From: Lineus longissimus
Lineage: Eukaryota > Nemertea > Pilidiophora > Heteronemertea > Lineidae
Assembly: GCF_910592395.1 (NCBI RefSeq)
Contig: NC_088311.1
Location: forward strand, 1,120,501-1,180,500
Direction of reading: 5' to 3'
Length of the DNA: 60,000 nt
Of this stretch, positions 51,601 through 60,000 are shown one piece after another. Each line of letters starts with the position of its first letter. The stretch's first letter is position 1. Below the pieces are notes generated by a model that saw only the letters and a list, made by a program, of their open reading frames with translations, had not been told where the DNA came from and searched no databases. Made by a program: the position numbers and the translations under genes.

Positions 51601-51694
51601 AAAGATTCAGAGCCGGCCTGTCTCTATTGAGGTGACACCGCCTTCGGAGACGGACCCGTTGAAACCAAATGGGAAACCCTGTAATGGGTTCTAA
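20722..51694 (+). CDS. Gene B: neuromedin U / pyrokinin / CAPA-type GPCR, 504 aa
   Basis: Two coding exons, 20722-21628 and 51087-51694, join in phase 1. The product is a complete rhodopsin-class receptor for a short amidated neuropeptide, acting at the plasma membrane. Visible marks are extracellular sequons near residues 32-36, TM1 about 64-88 with N81, TM2 about 100-122 with D109 (NLAMADL), C137 and C222 for the ECL1-2 disulfide, ERY at 161-163, TM4 about 182-204, TM5 about 233-258, TM6 with FFICWAPFH at 309-317, and TM7 with NPILY at 353-357. C376 may be palmitoylated. The runs YPWVFGEVFC, ERYIAICHPL and MAMQFGI are typical of the NMU/pyrokinin/CAPA receptor branch rather than ghrelin, motilin or TRH receptors. 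The C-terminal tail is long (about 140 residues), Ser/Thr-rich and acidic. The ATG is the first after an in-frame stop and has A at -3 and G at +4. Confidence 0.9.
22256..22261 (+). terminator. AATAAA in the 5' part of the receptor intron
   Basis: A perfect poly(A) hexamer about 630 bp inside the intron. It could terminate a truncated five-TM transcript. A single hexamer occurs by chance every few kilobases in DNA of this composition. Confidence 0.25.
23494..23501 (+). promoter_or_regulatory. TATA-box-like site in the receptor intron
   Basis: TATATAAG fits the TATAWAAG core and is followed by GCGCGCC. No transcript start or gene downstream is evident. Confidence 0.2.
29226..29260 (+). repeat. 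Imperfect ATC/ATT microsatellite
   Basis: A short run of ATCATTTTCATCATCATTATC-type units. Confidence 0.6.
35887..36105 (+). repeat. A/T-rich tandem repeat, two diverged copies
   Basis: GTTTTGG(A/G)ACTGATGATGTT, then GGTT(C/T)ATTTTGAG(C/T)AG, an A-rich run and ATATTTGGACTT(C/A)GAAA appear at 35887 and again at 36025. The second copy has a 9-bp insertion containing CGTGATGTT. The period is about 138 bp. A weaker third copy may precede it near 35.8 kb. Confidence 0.7.
40546..40560. promoter_or_regulatory. Back-to-back forkhead-type motif
   Basis: GTTTACAGTGTAAAC is an inverted pair of FOX core sites around one central base, about 60 bp before the CpG-containing block. Confidence 0.3.
40617..41060 (+). 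other. CpG-containing, GC-rich block with a 132-codon ORF
   Basis: CpG and GC content rise sharply over the surrounding intron (TTTCGACGCGTGTCGAG, GCGTTTCGCG, CTGCGCGCGCGG). An ATG ORF spans 40617-41015, but its product (Ser/Leu/Pro-rich) resembles nothing known and looks compositional. TATTTTAAG follows the CG run at about 40980. It could be an unmethylated promoter-like island, a solo LTR or another transposon remnant. Confidence 0.35.
51087..51694 (+). CDS. Gene B coding exon 2: TM6, TM7 and C-terminal tail
   Basis: Starts TGGCAGTC after TTCCAG; the G left from exon 1 completes GTG (Val303). Encodes TM6 (CWAPFH), ECL3, TM7 (NPILY) and helix 8 (KFREAFKNTI). The 140-residue tail carries many Ser/Thr followed by acidic residues, plausible kinase and arrestin sites. 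Ends TTCTAA. Confidence 0.92.
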
Positions 51695-51981
51695 TGTTAA
51701 TATCTTCATGTGTGTTTTATCTGTGGAAGTAGGCTTCCAGGGAGACGGCGGTATCAGCTTCATAACTGTTCATCGATGATGAAACCATGTTGCTGGATGA
51801 TCATTTGCGCAGATGGAGGATTTATTAAATAGTGAGCGCTGTTGATCCTTAAAGGTGCCGAGTCCGTCACTGGTGAGAGATCGGTGCGAGTTCCACTACC
51901 GATCCGTGTAATACTGTTCCGCCACTTGCTGAATTAATAGTGAGAAGTATGATTCCCATGGAAACGCTCGTTGTAATTTTT

Positions 51982-51987
51982 AATAAA
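51982..51987 (+). terminator. AATAAA poly(A) signal of the receptor gene
   Basis: The first perfect hexamer after the stop codon, 288 bp downstream, giving a plausible 3' UTR of about 300 bases. Confidence 0.5.
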
Positions 51988-54276
51988 TTATCCTTTTGGG
52001 TCTATCAATTGGATGAAAAGCAATGAGAAAAGTTTTTGGGGAATAGTAAACCTGTACATTATTGTCATGTCATGGCAGAGTCGATTCTGCTTGAGGAGTC
52101 AGTAAACGAAAATAATAGGTCACGTTAAGGCATTCCAATATTCCCTGTGTGGTTGTATAGTAATGTGTGCGGATTGATACAGTTCAAGGCCGTACTCGTT
52201 GAAGATGAAAGGAATAACTCAATCGTTGGTGGCTTTCCGTCTGGTCAAATTAGTTGAGCTTCTTACTCAAAATGTAGTTTGTTACGGGTGAGTGTTTATC
52301 ACTTGCCTGAGATGACATGTTTCCCGCGGTTGTTTTGATTAGCTGAGGCTTTGTAGGAGAAGATAGGGGTTCCGGAATAGGCTCGGAGTTCAGATTTATC
52401 ACTTCTTTCCTCTGCCTATCTCATGAGACATCCATAAACAGCGCAGTGACCCTCAAGGTACCAAACCACACAAACTTACTATAGTCCTTCCTTGTCAACG
52501 TTTCTTAGCTATGACATTTAGTTTAAGCATTTCATCGCTATCATTCCCGTCATCTTATCTTCCGTTTTCATGTCAGTTCATTAACGTTCTAATCTCTAGA
52601 TCAAAACTCACTTGCCGCCGTCAAAGCTGTGGGATTTTTTGGGTTGTGCTTGTGTCAGTAAAAGTGACCTCATCATCTCTGTGTGAAAACATGCATCGCC
52701 ATACTCATTGTCAATACCATTGCTTCACATCCATTCATGATGTTTCATTCATGACATTACCTCATCATTCACCATTACCAGTAATAAGCCACATCCTCAT
52801 CACCAATCAACTTATCACCGTTCTCACTTCGGCATTGCCTTGGGTTTGTCATCACGATCATCATTGTCATACATCGCTCATCCTATCCTTACACGGGCAA
52901 TCCACCCGATTCCCGACTCCCTCAAGTCACGTTCATGCACCATTCCTGAACGGCTTCCTTCACCGTCACGTCACATCATTTCTTCCTGGCATTATTGTAC
53001 TTTTACCATACCAATATTCAGCGACGTAATATTATATGAGACCTTGATTTGAGGCTAGTGATCTTGTCTGGGATGCGCTCAATCACAGACATTGTGTAAT
53101 GCTATCATCCCTCCTAAGTATGCTGTTAGAACCTGTTCGCCGACACTGCTAAAGAGTAAAGTAAGTCGGCCACATATGTTATGAATTCTGATAACATTCT
53201 GGGTGACCTCTTTCATATCAATCATCTTATCACGTTCGTCACACTTGATATAGCGGTTCAAATCCCATCATCCCCAAATCCCATCATCATTATCACTCAT
53301 TTCACTGATGGTCATCAAACCACTACATATTACGTCTGTCATTAAGGCAAGTATCATTTGAATTCTCCGTTAGTTCATCGATCCATCACTAACATTATTG
53401 GCTGATCACGTCGTCACCACGAAAAGGAGGAACACGCTTGCTAAGTATCAACTGGTGATAAGTCAGAGTAGGCTTAGACCTGTGCTTGGAACCAATTTAC
53501 TACTTGAGGCTTGTTTTAAGCGTTTTCCGGTTAGAATCATAATATTTCTTGTTGTTGTTTTCGGCTCATGGCGTTATGGGCTCTTCAGTTGGCCTCCAAC
53601 TGCCACTTTATACGAGGCAGAAACTCAACCTAAAACTGACTGTATATAGTGGGCCTGCTGTTTGTAAAGCTGATCCACCGTCCTTCTAAACATCTAGTTG
53701 TCGACAAGACAACAGTATTCGTTAAGTCATTTGATTGTATGTTTCAGAGTATAATTGATATAAAGTTGTACTTTGATGGTTGTATCAACAATAAAAGGTC
53801 TATCTTTTCATATAACCAAGTCGTATTCATTTCAAGTGTCACAAATATCTATATACATGTACAGGTAAATGGTGAGATATATTATGTACGTGGTCAGGCA
53901 CAATTGAACAATCAAGATAATAGCCGAAGCAGACTCATGGGATAAAACCTTCGGGATGTAGATTATTTGGCATTCACTCACAAGGCAATCTTTAAACCTG
54001 CATTTGATTGTTATGTTGTTCGTTCTGTTGACCTCACTAAAATCTCCAGTTAAAAAGATTTACGATACTAACAAGATAGGTGACATGTTGATGCTCACAT
54101 GCATCGAAACATGACAAGAATGTTCAAACCTTCGTTTTTGCATGTATCACCAAATGAAATCGCACGTTCTACGACAGAGAAAATTGTCATTCATGATATT
54201 GTCGGCAATTGGCTGTCTGTCTCAAAACCTCGTGTGTTCATTCTGTAGAGCCAGTGCGGCAAGTCGTTCATGCTGT
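51988..54276. other. Gap between convergent genes B and C
   Basis: About 2.3 kb lie between the receptor poly(A) signal and the gene C stop codon. It contains short ORFs of biased composition (CATCAC/TCATC-rich, His/Ser/Leu products near 52.5-53.0 kb) and a small AAATCCCATCATC duplication near 53260-53290. The gene C 3' UTR should occupy the right part; I saw no perfect AATAAA for it. Confidence 0.6.
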
Positions 54277-54652
54277 TCACCTCCATGTTCTTGGTTGTTT
54301 TGTTACAGGTGTCTCTCCTCGCTCCATCTCCTGGTATTCCGGTTCCATGTCATATTCCCAGTCCGAATAATCGGAGTCGGAATCGGAGTCGGAATAGTCA
54401 GCAGATCTACCTTCATAAACATTCATCGAGACTAGCTCCTTCTTGCACTTTTGGTGCCCATAATTGTAATTACCACTCCTGTCACTGCCAGCCCCACTCT
54501 CTGACGCTGTGACGTCAGATCGATAAGATTCATCATCTGTACTGTCCTCACTTCCGCTAGTCTCGCCTCTTTTACCACGATATGCCTCCCGGTCCCGCAG
54601 CTTTCTCGCACACCGGATTTTGCGCAAGACTTGGTCGTCGTCACTAGAATCG
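54277..54652 (-). CDS. Gene C terminal exon: acidic Ser-rich tail
   Basis: Acceptor CGTTTTTCAG|C. 124 codons to TGA at 54277-54279. Composition is unusual: SDDDQ at the start, SGSEDSTDDESYRSD, then SDSDSDSDYSDWEYD and an acidic end. Many sites fit casein kinase 2. Confidence 0.8.
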
Positions 54653-57600
54653 CTGAAAAACGAATTTCGTCTTGATATATTAGTGGCTCATGCATTATAT
54701 AACTCAGTCAATATGATCTCTTACTGACCACAATCAGGGCAGCATGTTTTCCGTGTCATATGTTTTCTAACACTGGTTTTCGGGGGTGCTAAGGCCAACA
54801 GAATTGGCTACCGTGCTGCTAAAGAGACAGTTTGGAAGTTGGAAGTTGTTCTGAGTAATGTCAACTAATTACCACCGTCATTCTACGTAAGCTTTACAAC
54901 AGACTCACACTTAACATAAAAAGATGGCACGAGAGTGCAACATTCCAAAATATCTCGTCGGTTATTGTACTTACACCTCTTCACTGAAGTCTGAGAAGTC
55001 GCCATAGTCGATTGGGTCCATGCAGACTGTACACATGTTGTTAAGGTCTGTGAAGCAATCAAGGCAGTATATCGCTGGAAACAGATTTCGACAAAAACGC
55101 TCGATCATCACAACATATAAGATTGTGGTCTGTCAACATAAGTAACCAGCTAACTCCGATCCAGTGTCAGCTGGTAGTAGATCTATTGATTGACAAGAAA
55201 TTCAGAGAGGTTGTTATGATACTTTGATACTGTCTCGGTTTATTCTGAAACGGGATACCTGTCACACGACGACAGCCAGACGAGCAGATCCACCGGTCCA
55301 CTTACCGTTGCAGTCAGTCTTTGCGCAGTGCTTGAAGTTCTTCTTATCCTCTGGTTTTCCGGGTTGTCCACATGAAAAGCAGAACTTCTTATCATAACCA
55401 AACCATTTGAACAGCCGAGCACATCTACAACATGAACAACAGTTCGCTGCGCATCGATCTTTGCAGTTGATCTCTTCCAAGCCTTCTTCGTTCCCTGTCT
55501 TATGACGTAACCTACGGCGTAGGAACTTGAGGAAACCTCCGCGCTTGCGCAGTATGTGATTGTAGAGCCATACTGATCTTTCCTTGTCGCGGCGTTGGTA
55601 GTAGCATCCGCATATCAGGTGACGTAGACGCAGACCGTAGGCTTCTGTTAGACAAAGGAATAGGCACACGGCATAAAGAACGCCTGAAACTCAGAAAAGA
55701 AACGACACTTGAATAAGAAACCTCTGACAGTAATGATTTGAGTCCGTCGGTGCTTATAGTTATCACATGTTAAACTTAAAGCGAGAGTACGCCAATCACA
55801 TCACACCTGATACCCTTATAGCAGGTTCAAATGAGGAGTGCCTGTGTTGACCAATTGACTTGTTTTCGAAAAAGGCCCCTACTCAAAGTTCATCATTATT
55901 TGGCAAAATGTTCTCACCAACAGTCTTGTATAAATACCAATCGGGAACTGAAGGATTAGGCAAACAAGCGGTTGTGTCAATTTGAATTTTCTGTCGCCCG
56001 AGCGGGTCGAAGGCACTGATGAGCAGGCTGTAGACCGCGGCCAGAAAGCCCCCACCTTCCACGTGCATTTGAAGGTTGTGAGGAACTGCAACGAGAACGG
56101 CGTTTACCATAATCAAAGACACGAAGATATTCATCGGTGTCCAGGAACAAGTAAGCAGGGCACCAACACGTTGGTAACGCTTGTCAGTAGGTCCATCCGC
56201 AAAGTGGAAGATGTAAGTGACCGACCAGCAGCGGCGAGATTCGGCATGAGTGTTCAAGACCTTAACATTCGGATCGGGTGGGTGCTTCGCGCATCTAAGG
56301 AAATTCTTCATGATAGCAAATGATTTGTGACTGATAATCCACCTTTAACCGACTTGGACGTGGTGTGGTCGAGGTAGAAGAAGCGCTGGTCTGCTGGAGG
56401 ACATCCCTCTACAGCTTATACTTGATCGAAACAAGGGCGACAACCTGTATTAGGAGCTTGGTTACAGCACTAACGTTTGCCATTTGGTCTGCAAAAGATG
56501 ATCCTTACTTCTCTTTGCTGCAGAACTTATCAAACCAACTCGATGGCCTGGCACTAAATGAGAGGTGATGCTTTCACGAATTAGCTTACCGTCGTGGTGA
56601 ATCTTGATATGCATGTGTTTCCTGATGTTCATGAGGTTCCAGTATGCTCCATAGTCAATGAGGAGGTAGAACCCAGCGTGGATCATACTGCCAGCCAGGA
56701 AAATCAAACCAGTGATCAGTTTACGTTTTTCAGCCTTCGCCAGATGGAAAGAAGCTGCGAAAGAAGTTTATTCTAAGACCAGAAGCTTAATAAATCGATC
56801 AAATTGCTTGAGGAGCCTTGTAATTCAGAGTGTAGTTTGGCGAAGTACTGTACATCTTACTCGTTTCAATGCTATACAGATATATGAAAACCCCCAGGTC
56901 CCAACTCACTTGGTTTGATATATTTCTTCGACTCCTTTCTATGTAGAGGAAGCACTGTCTCTTTGCCCATCTCCTCACGTCTCTCGTTGGCGTCTCTGAT
57001 TGCGAAGGTGATGTAACAGTTGTCGAAACGGTCACGTTTCATGTACTTACGCCGATAGTTGATTGCGCTGAGAAGAACGACGATTGTGGATCGATCAATG
57101 TTTCATACTGAATTTTCTGATAGATTTGACCAGAGCTCTTACAAAAGTGAAATGTATCTTATTGTCCCAGAAGTCCGATCGTGTGTGTGCGTGTGTTGGA
57201 GGGGGGGGGGGGGTGATACTAAAAACAGAGTGAGGTAAAGACGTTCAGTCTTTGCGCTCAAACGAAATAACGAGCGAAGCAGTTTCTGATCATTGGCAAC
57301 AGGGAGACCACTAGCGGTCGTGGCAGGATATCGTTGACCTGTTATTCTTTGGAAGGAACCTTCCGCAAAAGCTTTCTGCCCGAAGTTTCCAGGTGGACAT
57401 TGTGAATATTTGGTTACTTCTAATTGATTTATACTAAAGTTTGGCCTTATCAGTGGCCGAGGCAGATAACTCGACCTGAACAAAATGGCAACAGGTACTT
57501 GCTTTCTTTCCTTACCTGACAGCAAGCCATATGAACATGATTATGAGCAGATTGTTCGTCCAGAAAATGATAGTGGCAAACATGGAGAGCCGAGCTTTTA

Positions 57601-59978
57601 TCTGTGTCATGATGTCTCGTCGAACCTCCTCATAAGATCTCGTCTGTTCGAGGTTATGTGAATAATGATACTCCAGAGTCACGTTGAAGTAAAACATCTC
57701 CTGCACGTTGTGGATGGCCATCTTGATGTCTGAAAAAAAAAAAACTTTCGTCAACGGATCCAACCAGCCTTGAGGTTATTCTACTATCTGACCCCTGTCT
57801 AGAAATGTATAAAATCGTGCACATTGTAGTTTGATCATGATACCTTTTTAAAAAAGATGTTGAATCTCGGTCGACAATGGGTTGGCAACACCAGTTGTCC
57901 GATGGCCATGACGTCACGTTCCGGCTTGGCCTTTTTGTGCATTTCTTGATGTTTTATGTGGTGGTCATAGATCGGTGAAACTACATCTTGACCCTCAACG
58001 TATTGACATTGTGCAGCTTCCTGAAAACGCGGGCGGAGGTAATTCCGCGTGAAGTTCATTATGTGAAACTGTTGTGTTTACGCTATCATTCATTCCATAC
58101 TGCACAGTTCTACTTACTTGAATTAATTTTCGTCGACACCAGAGAAGTGATCTTCTCGGTCAACTGACATAACAGTTCTCCAACTGAAAATGAAGTATGG
58201 AATGGATACAATAACCTGAAACAACTTTTGATGTTGGCTTAAATTCTGATCATTATAGTTGGACTCTGCTTGGAGCTAATCGTGCTCGACTTCTACGAAG
58301 CGTCTCTTAGAATTTTAAAGACAGCTGTATGTGATCCCCAGTACTTCTTTGACAATCATGATGCCCGGCACCTATCGTTTTCGCATCTGCAATATTGGAG
58401 AAGAGTGCACCCTGTTATAAGCAACCTAAGCAAAATTCAAGGTTCAGATTCGAATACTCACTGCGAGCCACGTTACAAATGCCTTTGAATCCATTTGGGA
58501 TTTCACAAAGGAATTTCATCGGTCCGAGCATTCCACTGCAAGGAGAATGGAAAATTTGCATATTAAGTGTCAAAACGGAACGATTTTGATTTTAAAGGGA
58601 GACTTTAATGTCATTTCTAGGCTACATTTTAGGCATGTCATATACCAATACCATCATATGCCCATACCATCGTATTGATAATTTCCCGCCAAAGAATCTA
58701 TGACCAGAGTCTACCATGGGATCCGTCACAGATTCAATAATGGGCCATCATATCGTAGATTTAATGACGGAATATTTGCCTGTGTACCGCTCTGGCAATC
58801 ACACAATAATTCAACACACCGGCAATTTGCGACAGCTATATTGAAGGAGGCCATGCACTTCAAGTAAGGGTCGGACATGTTTTTGTTGCAAACGTCGACG
58901 ATGTTACCAAGCCAGGCGAAAGCTCGTCCTACCGCCGCAACTGGAAAAAAAACAAGACAATGTAACAGAATATGATGTTACTAAGGCGGCTGTTGAAATC
59001 GGTTCATTTATTGATTCAAGGTGATCATTCGATCCGTCACGAAACTCAACAAGTGGCAAAAGATTGATCTATCTGGCTGCAATTTCTCCAAGCCCACCTC
59101 TGTCACAAAGATGCTATAGTATCTTTTCGACGGGAGATGCCAAAAATGTTAACCCCGAAACTAGACGGTCTAGTTGCTGCTTTGAGCGACGACTGGCAAG
59201 CTGATGACATACGTCTAGTGGCCTTATGTTGCTTATACTCTCTTCACTGAATATCCGATAACCATTCCATGATTTAGAGGACTGGTCTGTCAGCTAGCTT
59301 ACCCACTTCCTGAAAGCATTTCTTCATTTTAGTGAACGACTCCCGCAGTCTATTGGCAAATCCCCTCAGCTTCATGAGAACGTCTTTTATAGCATCAATA
59401 ATGTCTAGAATGAGAGAAGGTTATTGGTTAAGTGCTTAATTGCAGTTGAGATTATGAGATTGATTTTCGCTGCAGCGCGGAGTTGTGTCAAAAAATTCGT
59501 TGTTATGAAGGCATGTAAGTCTCGGGAATTGTTCTCAATAAATTAAAAGGCAAGGCGAAGCTCGTTCCTTCCCTGCTTCATTAAAACGTGTTACGACGGT
59601 CATCATTTTTTCTTTAGACATGCTGCTATTAATCGTCTACTTCTAGTGTCAAGTCCTTATATCAGGGTGGCTGACCATTGCGGTCAAATGTCGAACACAA
59701 AAAACAGCAAACAAAGTGGCTGTCATGGAAGATCCGTGGCAGTAATGTCGTGGAATAACATTTTACAAGTCCTTTTGACAGTGTTTATAATAAACTGAAA
59801 TCTTTACTATAAACTGGCGACAAAGCGGCATCCACCACTTCTTTAGTGCCGTTGTAGATTTCGCTCTGTCCACATGTTACGCTGGCTGAGATAACCTGGA
59901 CGTTGTGAGCGAAGTTCTTAGCCGGTCCTCCCAGAACGAGGACAAAGATATAAGTAGTGAGGAAGGCCCGACCTCGAC
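54277..59978 (-). CDS. Gene C: DC-STAMP domain-containing protein 1/2-like, 5' end outside
   Basis: Twelve phase-consistent exons on the minus strand: 59808-59978, 59303-59404, 58820-58940, 58462-58535, 58118-58183, 57516-57729, 56910-57067, 56590-56754, 55918-56085, 55306-55683, 54975-55074 and 54277-54652. They give 696 residues; N-terminal exons lie beyond 60000. There are at least four hydrophobic segments, in the exons at 59808, 57516, 56590 and 55306. The pattern NCYITF...LPLHRKE, then LLIDYG, CLPNP, and LTEAYGLRLRHLICGCYY is that of the DC-STAMP-like domain. After it comes a C4C4 RING (CFSC, HCAKTDC, AIYCLDC, MCTVC), as in DCST1. DCST1/2 and their relatives (Sneaky in Drosophila, SPE-42/49 in nematodes) act on sperm in gamete fusion; mammalian DCST1 is also reported as a ubiquitin ligase. 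The 124-residue Ser/Asp/Glu-rich tail is longer than in mammalian DCST1. DCST1 versus DCST2 cannot be decided by eye. Confidence 0.88.
54975..55074 (-). CDS. Gene C exon: second half of the RING
   Basis: Acceptor CTGTTTCCAG|CG, donor GAGGT|GTAAGT. Encodes IYCLDCFTDLNNMCTVCMDP, the last two Cys pairs of a C4C4 RING that begins in the previous exon. Confidence 0.88.
55306..55683 (-). CDS. Gene C exon: last TM, juxtamembrane segment and first half of the RING
   Basis: Acceptor TGAGTTTCAG|GC, donor AACG|GTAAGT. 125 codons: TM helix (VLYAVCLFLCLTEAYG), the family motif LRLRHLICGCYYQRRDKER, a basic stretch, a Cys cluster (CAANCCSCCRC) and the first RING pairs CFSC and HCAKTDC. Confidence 0.9.
55918..56085 (-). 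CDS. Gene C exon: post-TM ectodomain
   Basis: Acceptor CTCGTTGCAG|TT, donor GTTG|GTGAGA. Encodes PHNLQMHVEGGGFLA and ACLPNP, aligning with the VGG and CLPQP parts of mammalian DCST1. The ORF is open further upstream into the intron, but only this acceptor fits phase and homology. Confidence 0.8.
56590..56754 (-). CDS. Gene C exon: DC-STAMP TM helix
   Basis: Acceptor ACTTCTTTCGCAG|CT, donor GACG|GTAAGC. 54 codons: a basic AEKRKLI, then a TM helix ending LLIDYGAYWNL, the family's conserved Leu-Asp-Tyr region. Confidence 0.88.
56910..57067 (-). CDS. Gene C exon: DC-STAMP loop
   Basis: Acceptor CGTTCTTCTCAG|C, donor ACCAA|GTGAGT. Encodes YRRKYMKRDRFDNCYITFAI and ETVLPLHRKE, one of the best-conserved DCST segments. 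Confidence 0.88.
57191..57204 (+). repeat. Poly-G tract in a gene C intron
   Basis: A run of about 14 G between the exons at 56910 and 57516. Length is uncertain. Confidence 0.85.
57516..57729 (-). CDS. Gene C exon: ectodomain end and TM helix
   Basis: Acceptor is a T-rich tract, then CAG|AC; donor GTCAG|GTAAGG. 70 codons with the sequon NVT in FYFNVTLEYHY, then a hydrophobic helix (TNNLLIIMFIWLAV). Confidence 0.85.
58118..58183 (-). CDS. Gene C exon (66 nt)
   Basis: Acceptor CATTTTCAG|TT, donor TTCAA|GTAAGT. Only one frame is open (GELLCQLTEKITSLVSTKIN), and it fits both neighbouring exons. Confidence 0.75.
58462..58535 (-). CDS. Gene C exon: ectodomain FLCEIP motif
   Basis: A 74-nt exon, acceptor CTCCTTGCAG|T, donor CGCA|GTGAGT. 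Encodes GMLGPMKFLCEIPNGFKGIC, matching the Leu-Cys-x-x-Pro region of DCST proteins. Confidence 0.8.
58820..58940 (-). CDS. Gene C exon: Cys-containing ectodomain
   Basis: Acceptor TTTTTTCCAG|TT, donor TGCCG|GTGTGT. 39 codons with three Cys (DVCNK, LKCMA, VANC), likely disulfide-bonded as in the family's ectodomain. Confidence 0.8.
59303..59404 (-). CDS. Gene C exon: extracellular helical segment
   Basis: Acceptor CATTCTAG|AC, donor GAAGTGG|GTAAGC. 33 codons (IIDAIKDVLMKLRGFANRLR and onward, ending KKCFQEV). Confidence 0.8.
59808..59978 (-). CDS. Gene C exon (first in window): TM segment
   Basis: Acceptor TTTTCTCTGCAG|GT, donor TATA|GTAAAG. Encodes a transmembrane helix (FLTTYIFVLVLGGPAKNF) followed by an extracellular segment with TCGQ and the sequon NGT. 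Two bases left at its 5' end show that an upstream exon exists outside the window. Confidence 0.8.
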
Positions 59979-60000
59979 CTGCAGAGAAAAGGAAATACCA

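Noticed and set aside
52511-53029. 172-codon plus-strand ORF between genes B and C
   Set aside because: Product is His/Ser/Leu/Pro-rich because the DNA is CATC/TCAC-rich; no domain or ATG context support.
53180-53280. tRNA gene suggested by a GGTTCAAATCCC B-box-like run
   Set aside because: No A box or cloverleaf can be formed upstream; the run belongs to a short AAATCCCATCATC duplication.
56086-56311. Upstream extension of the gene C exon at 55918-56085 (CAKHPPDPN... frame)
   Set aside because: The acceptors available there leave one base, but the upstream exon also leaves one. The acceptor at 56086-56087 fits phase and matches mammalian DCST1 length and sequence.
57843-58020. Open frame of about 59 codons (EAAQCQYVEG...) with a fair acceptor and a GTATCA donor inside a gene C intron
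   Set aside because: It enters and leaves in phase 0, while the exons on either side need one base carried over. The flanking exons join correctly without it, giving Asn at the junction.

Overview
The window is nuclear DNA from an animal, most likely a marine invertebrate. It has long spliced genes with GT-AG introns from about 100 bp to 29 kb, AATAAA poly(A) signals, AT-rich noncoding DNA, and copies of the palindrome TAGGCCTA. No bacterial operon, rRNA, tRNA or CRISPR array is visible. The phylum cannot be fixed from the sequence; lophotrochozoans and invertebrate deuterostomes both fit.

Three protein-coding genes can be rebuilt by following splice sites and reading phase. Gene A (minus strand, ATG at 6638, running left to at least 1099) encodes a secreted protein I do not recognise. 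It has a signal peptide assembled across an intron, a Thr/Ser/Pro-rich linker, then cysteine-containing helical segments; ten coding exons (416 codons) are in the window. Gene B (plus strand, coding exons 20722-21628 and 51087-51694) is a complete 504-residue class A peptide GPCR of the neuromedin U / pyrokinin / CAPA receptor type, split by one 29.5-kb phase-1 intron at the start of TM6. Gene C (minus strand, 59978 down to 54277, with 5' exons beyond the right edge) is a DCST1/DCST2-type protein: a DC-STAMP-like membrane domain, a C4C4 RING and an acidic tail.

Layout: 1-1.1 kb repeats with no recognisable exon; 1.1-6.6 kb gene A, with a 734-bp non-autonomous DNA transposon in one intron; 6.6-19.5 kb the noncoding gap between the divergent genes A and B; 19.5-51.7 kb gene B, nearly all intron; 51.7-54.3 kb the gap between the convergent genes B and C; 54.3-60 kb gene C. 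The three genes are not an evident functional unit: a secreted protein, a neuropeptide receptor and a probable gamete-membrane or ubiquitin-ligase protein.

The best leads are: (1) the transposon at 2072-2805, whose near-perfect inverted termini are built from 15-bp tandem arrays and are flanked by an 8-bp duplication; (2) the GPCR splice donor, which itself encodes Gly-Lys-stop, so retaining the intron would give a five-TM receptor like the known GHSR1b form; (3) four short upstream ORFs packed before the receptor ATG; (4) the unrecognised secreted protein, including a possible early stop overlapping a TAGGCCTA palindrome and followed at once by AATAAA. All gene models were made by eye, with no similarity search or transcript data.
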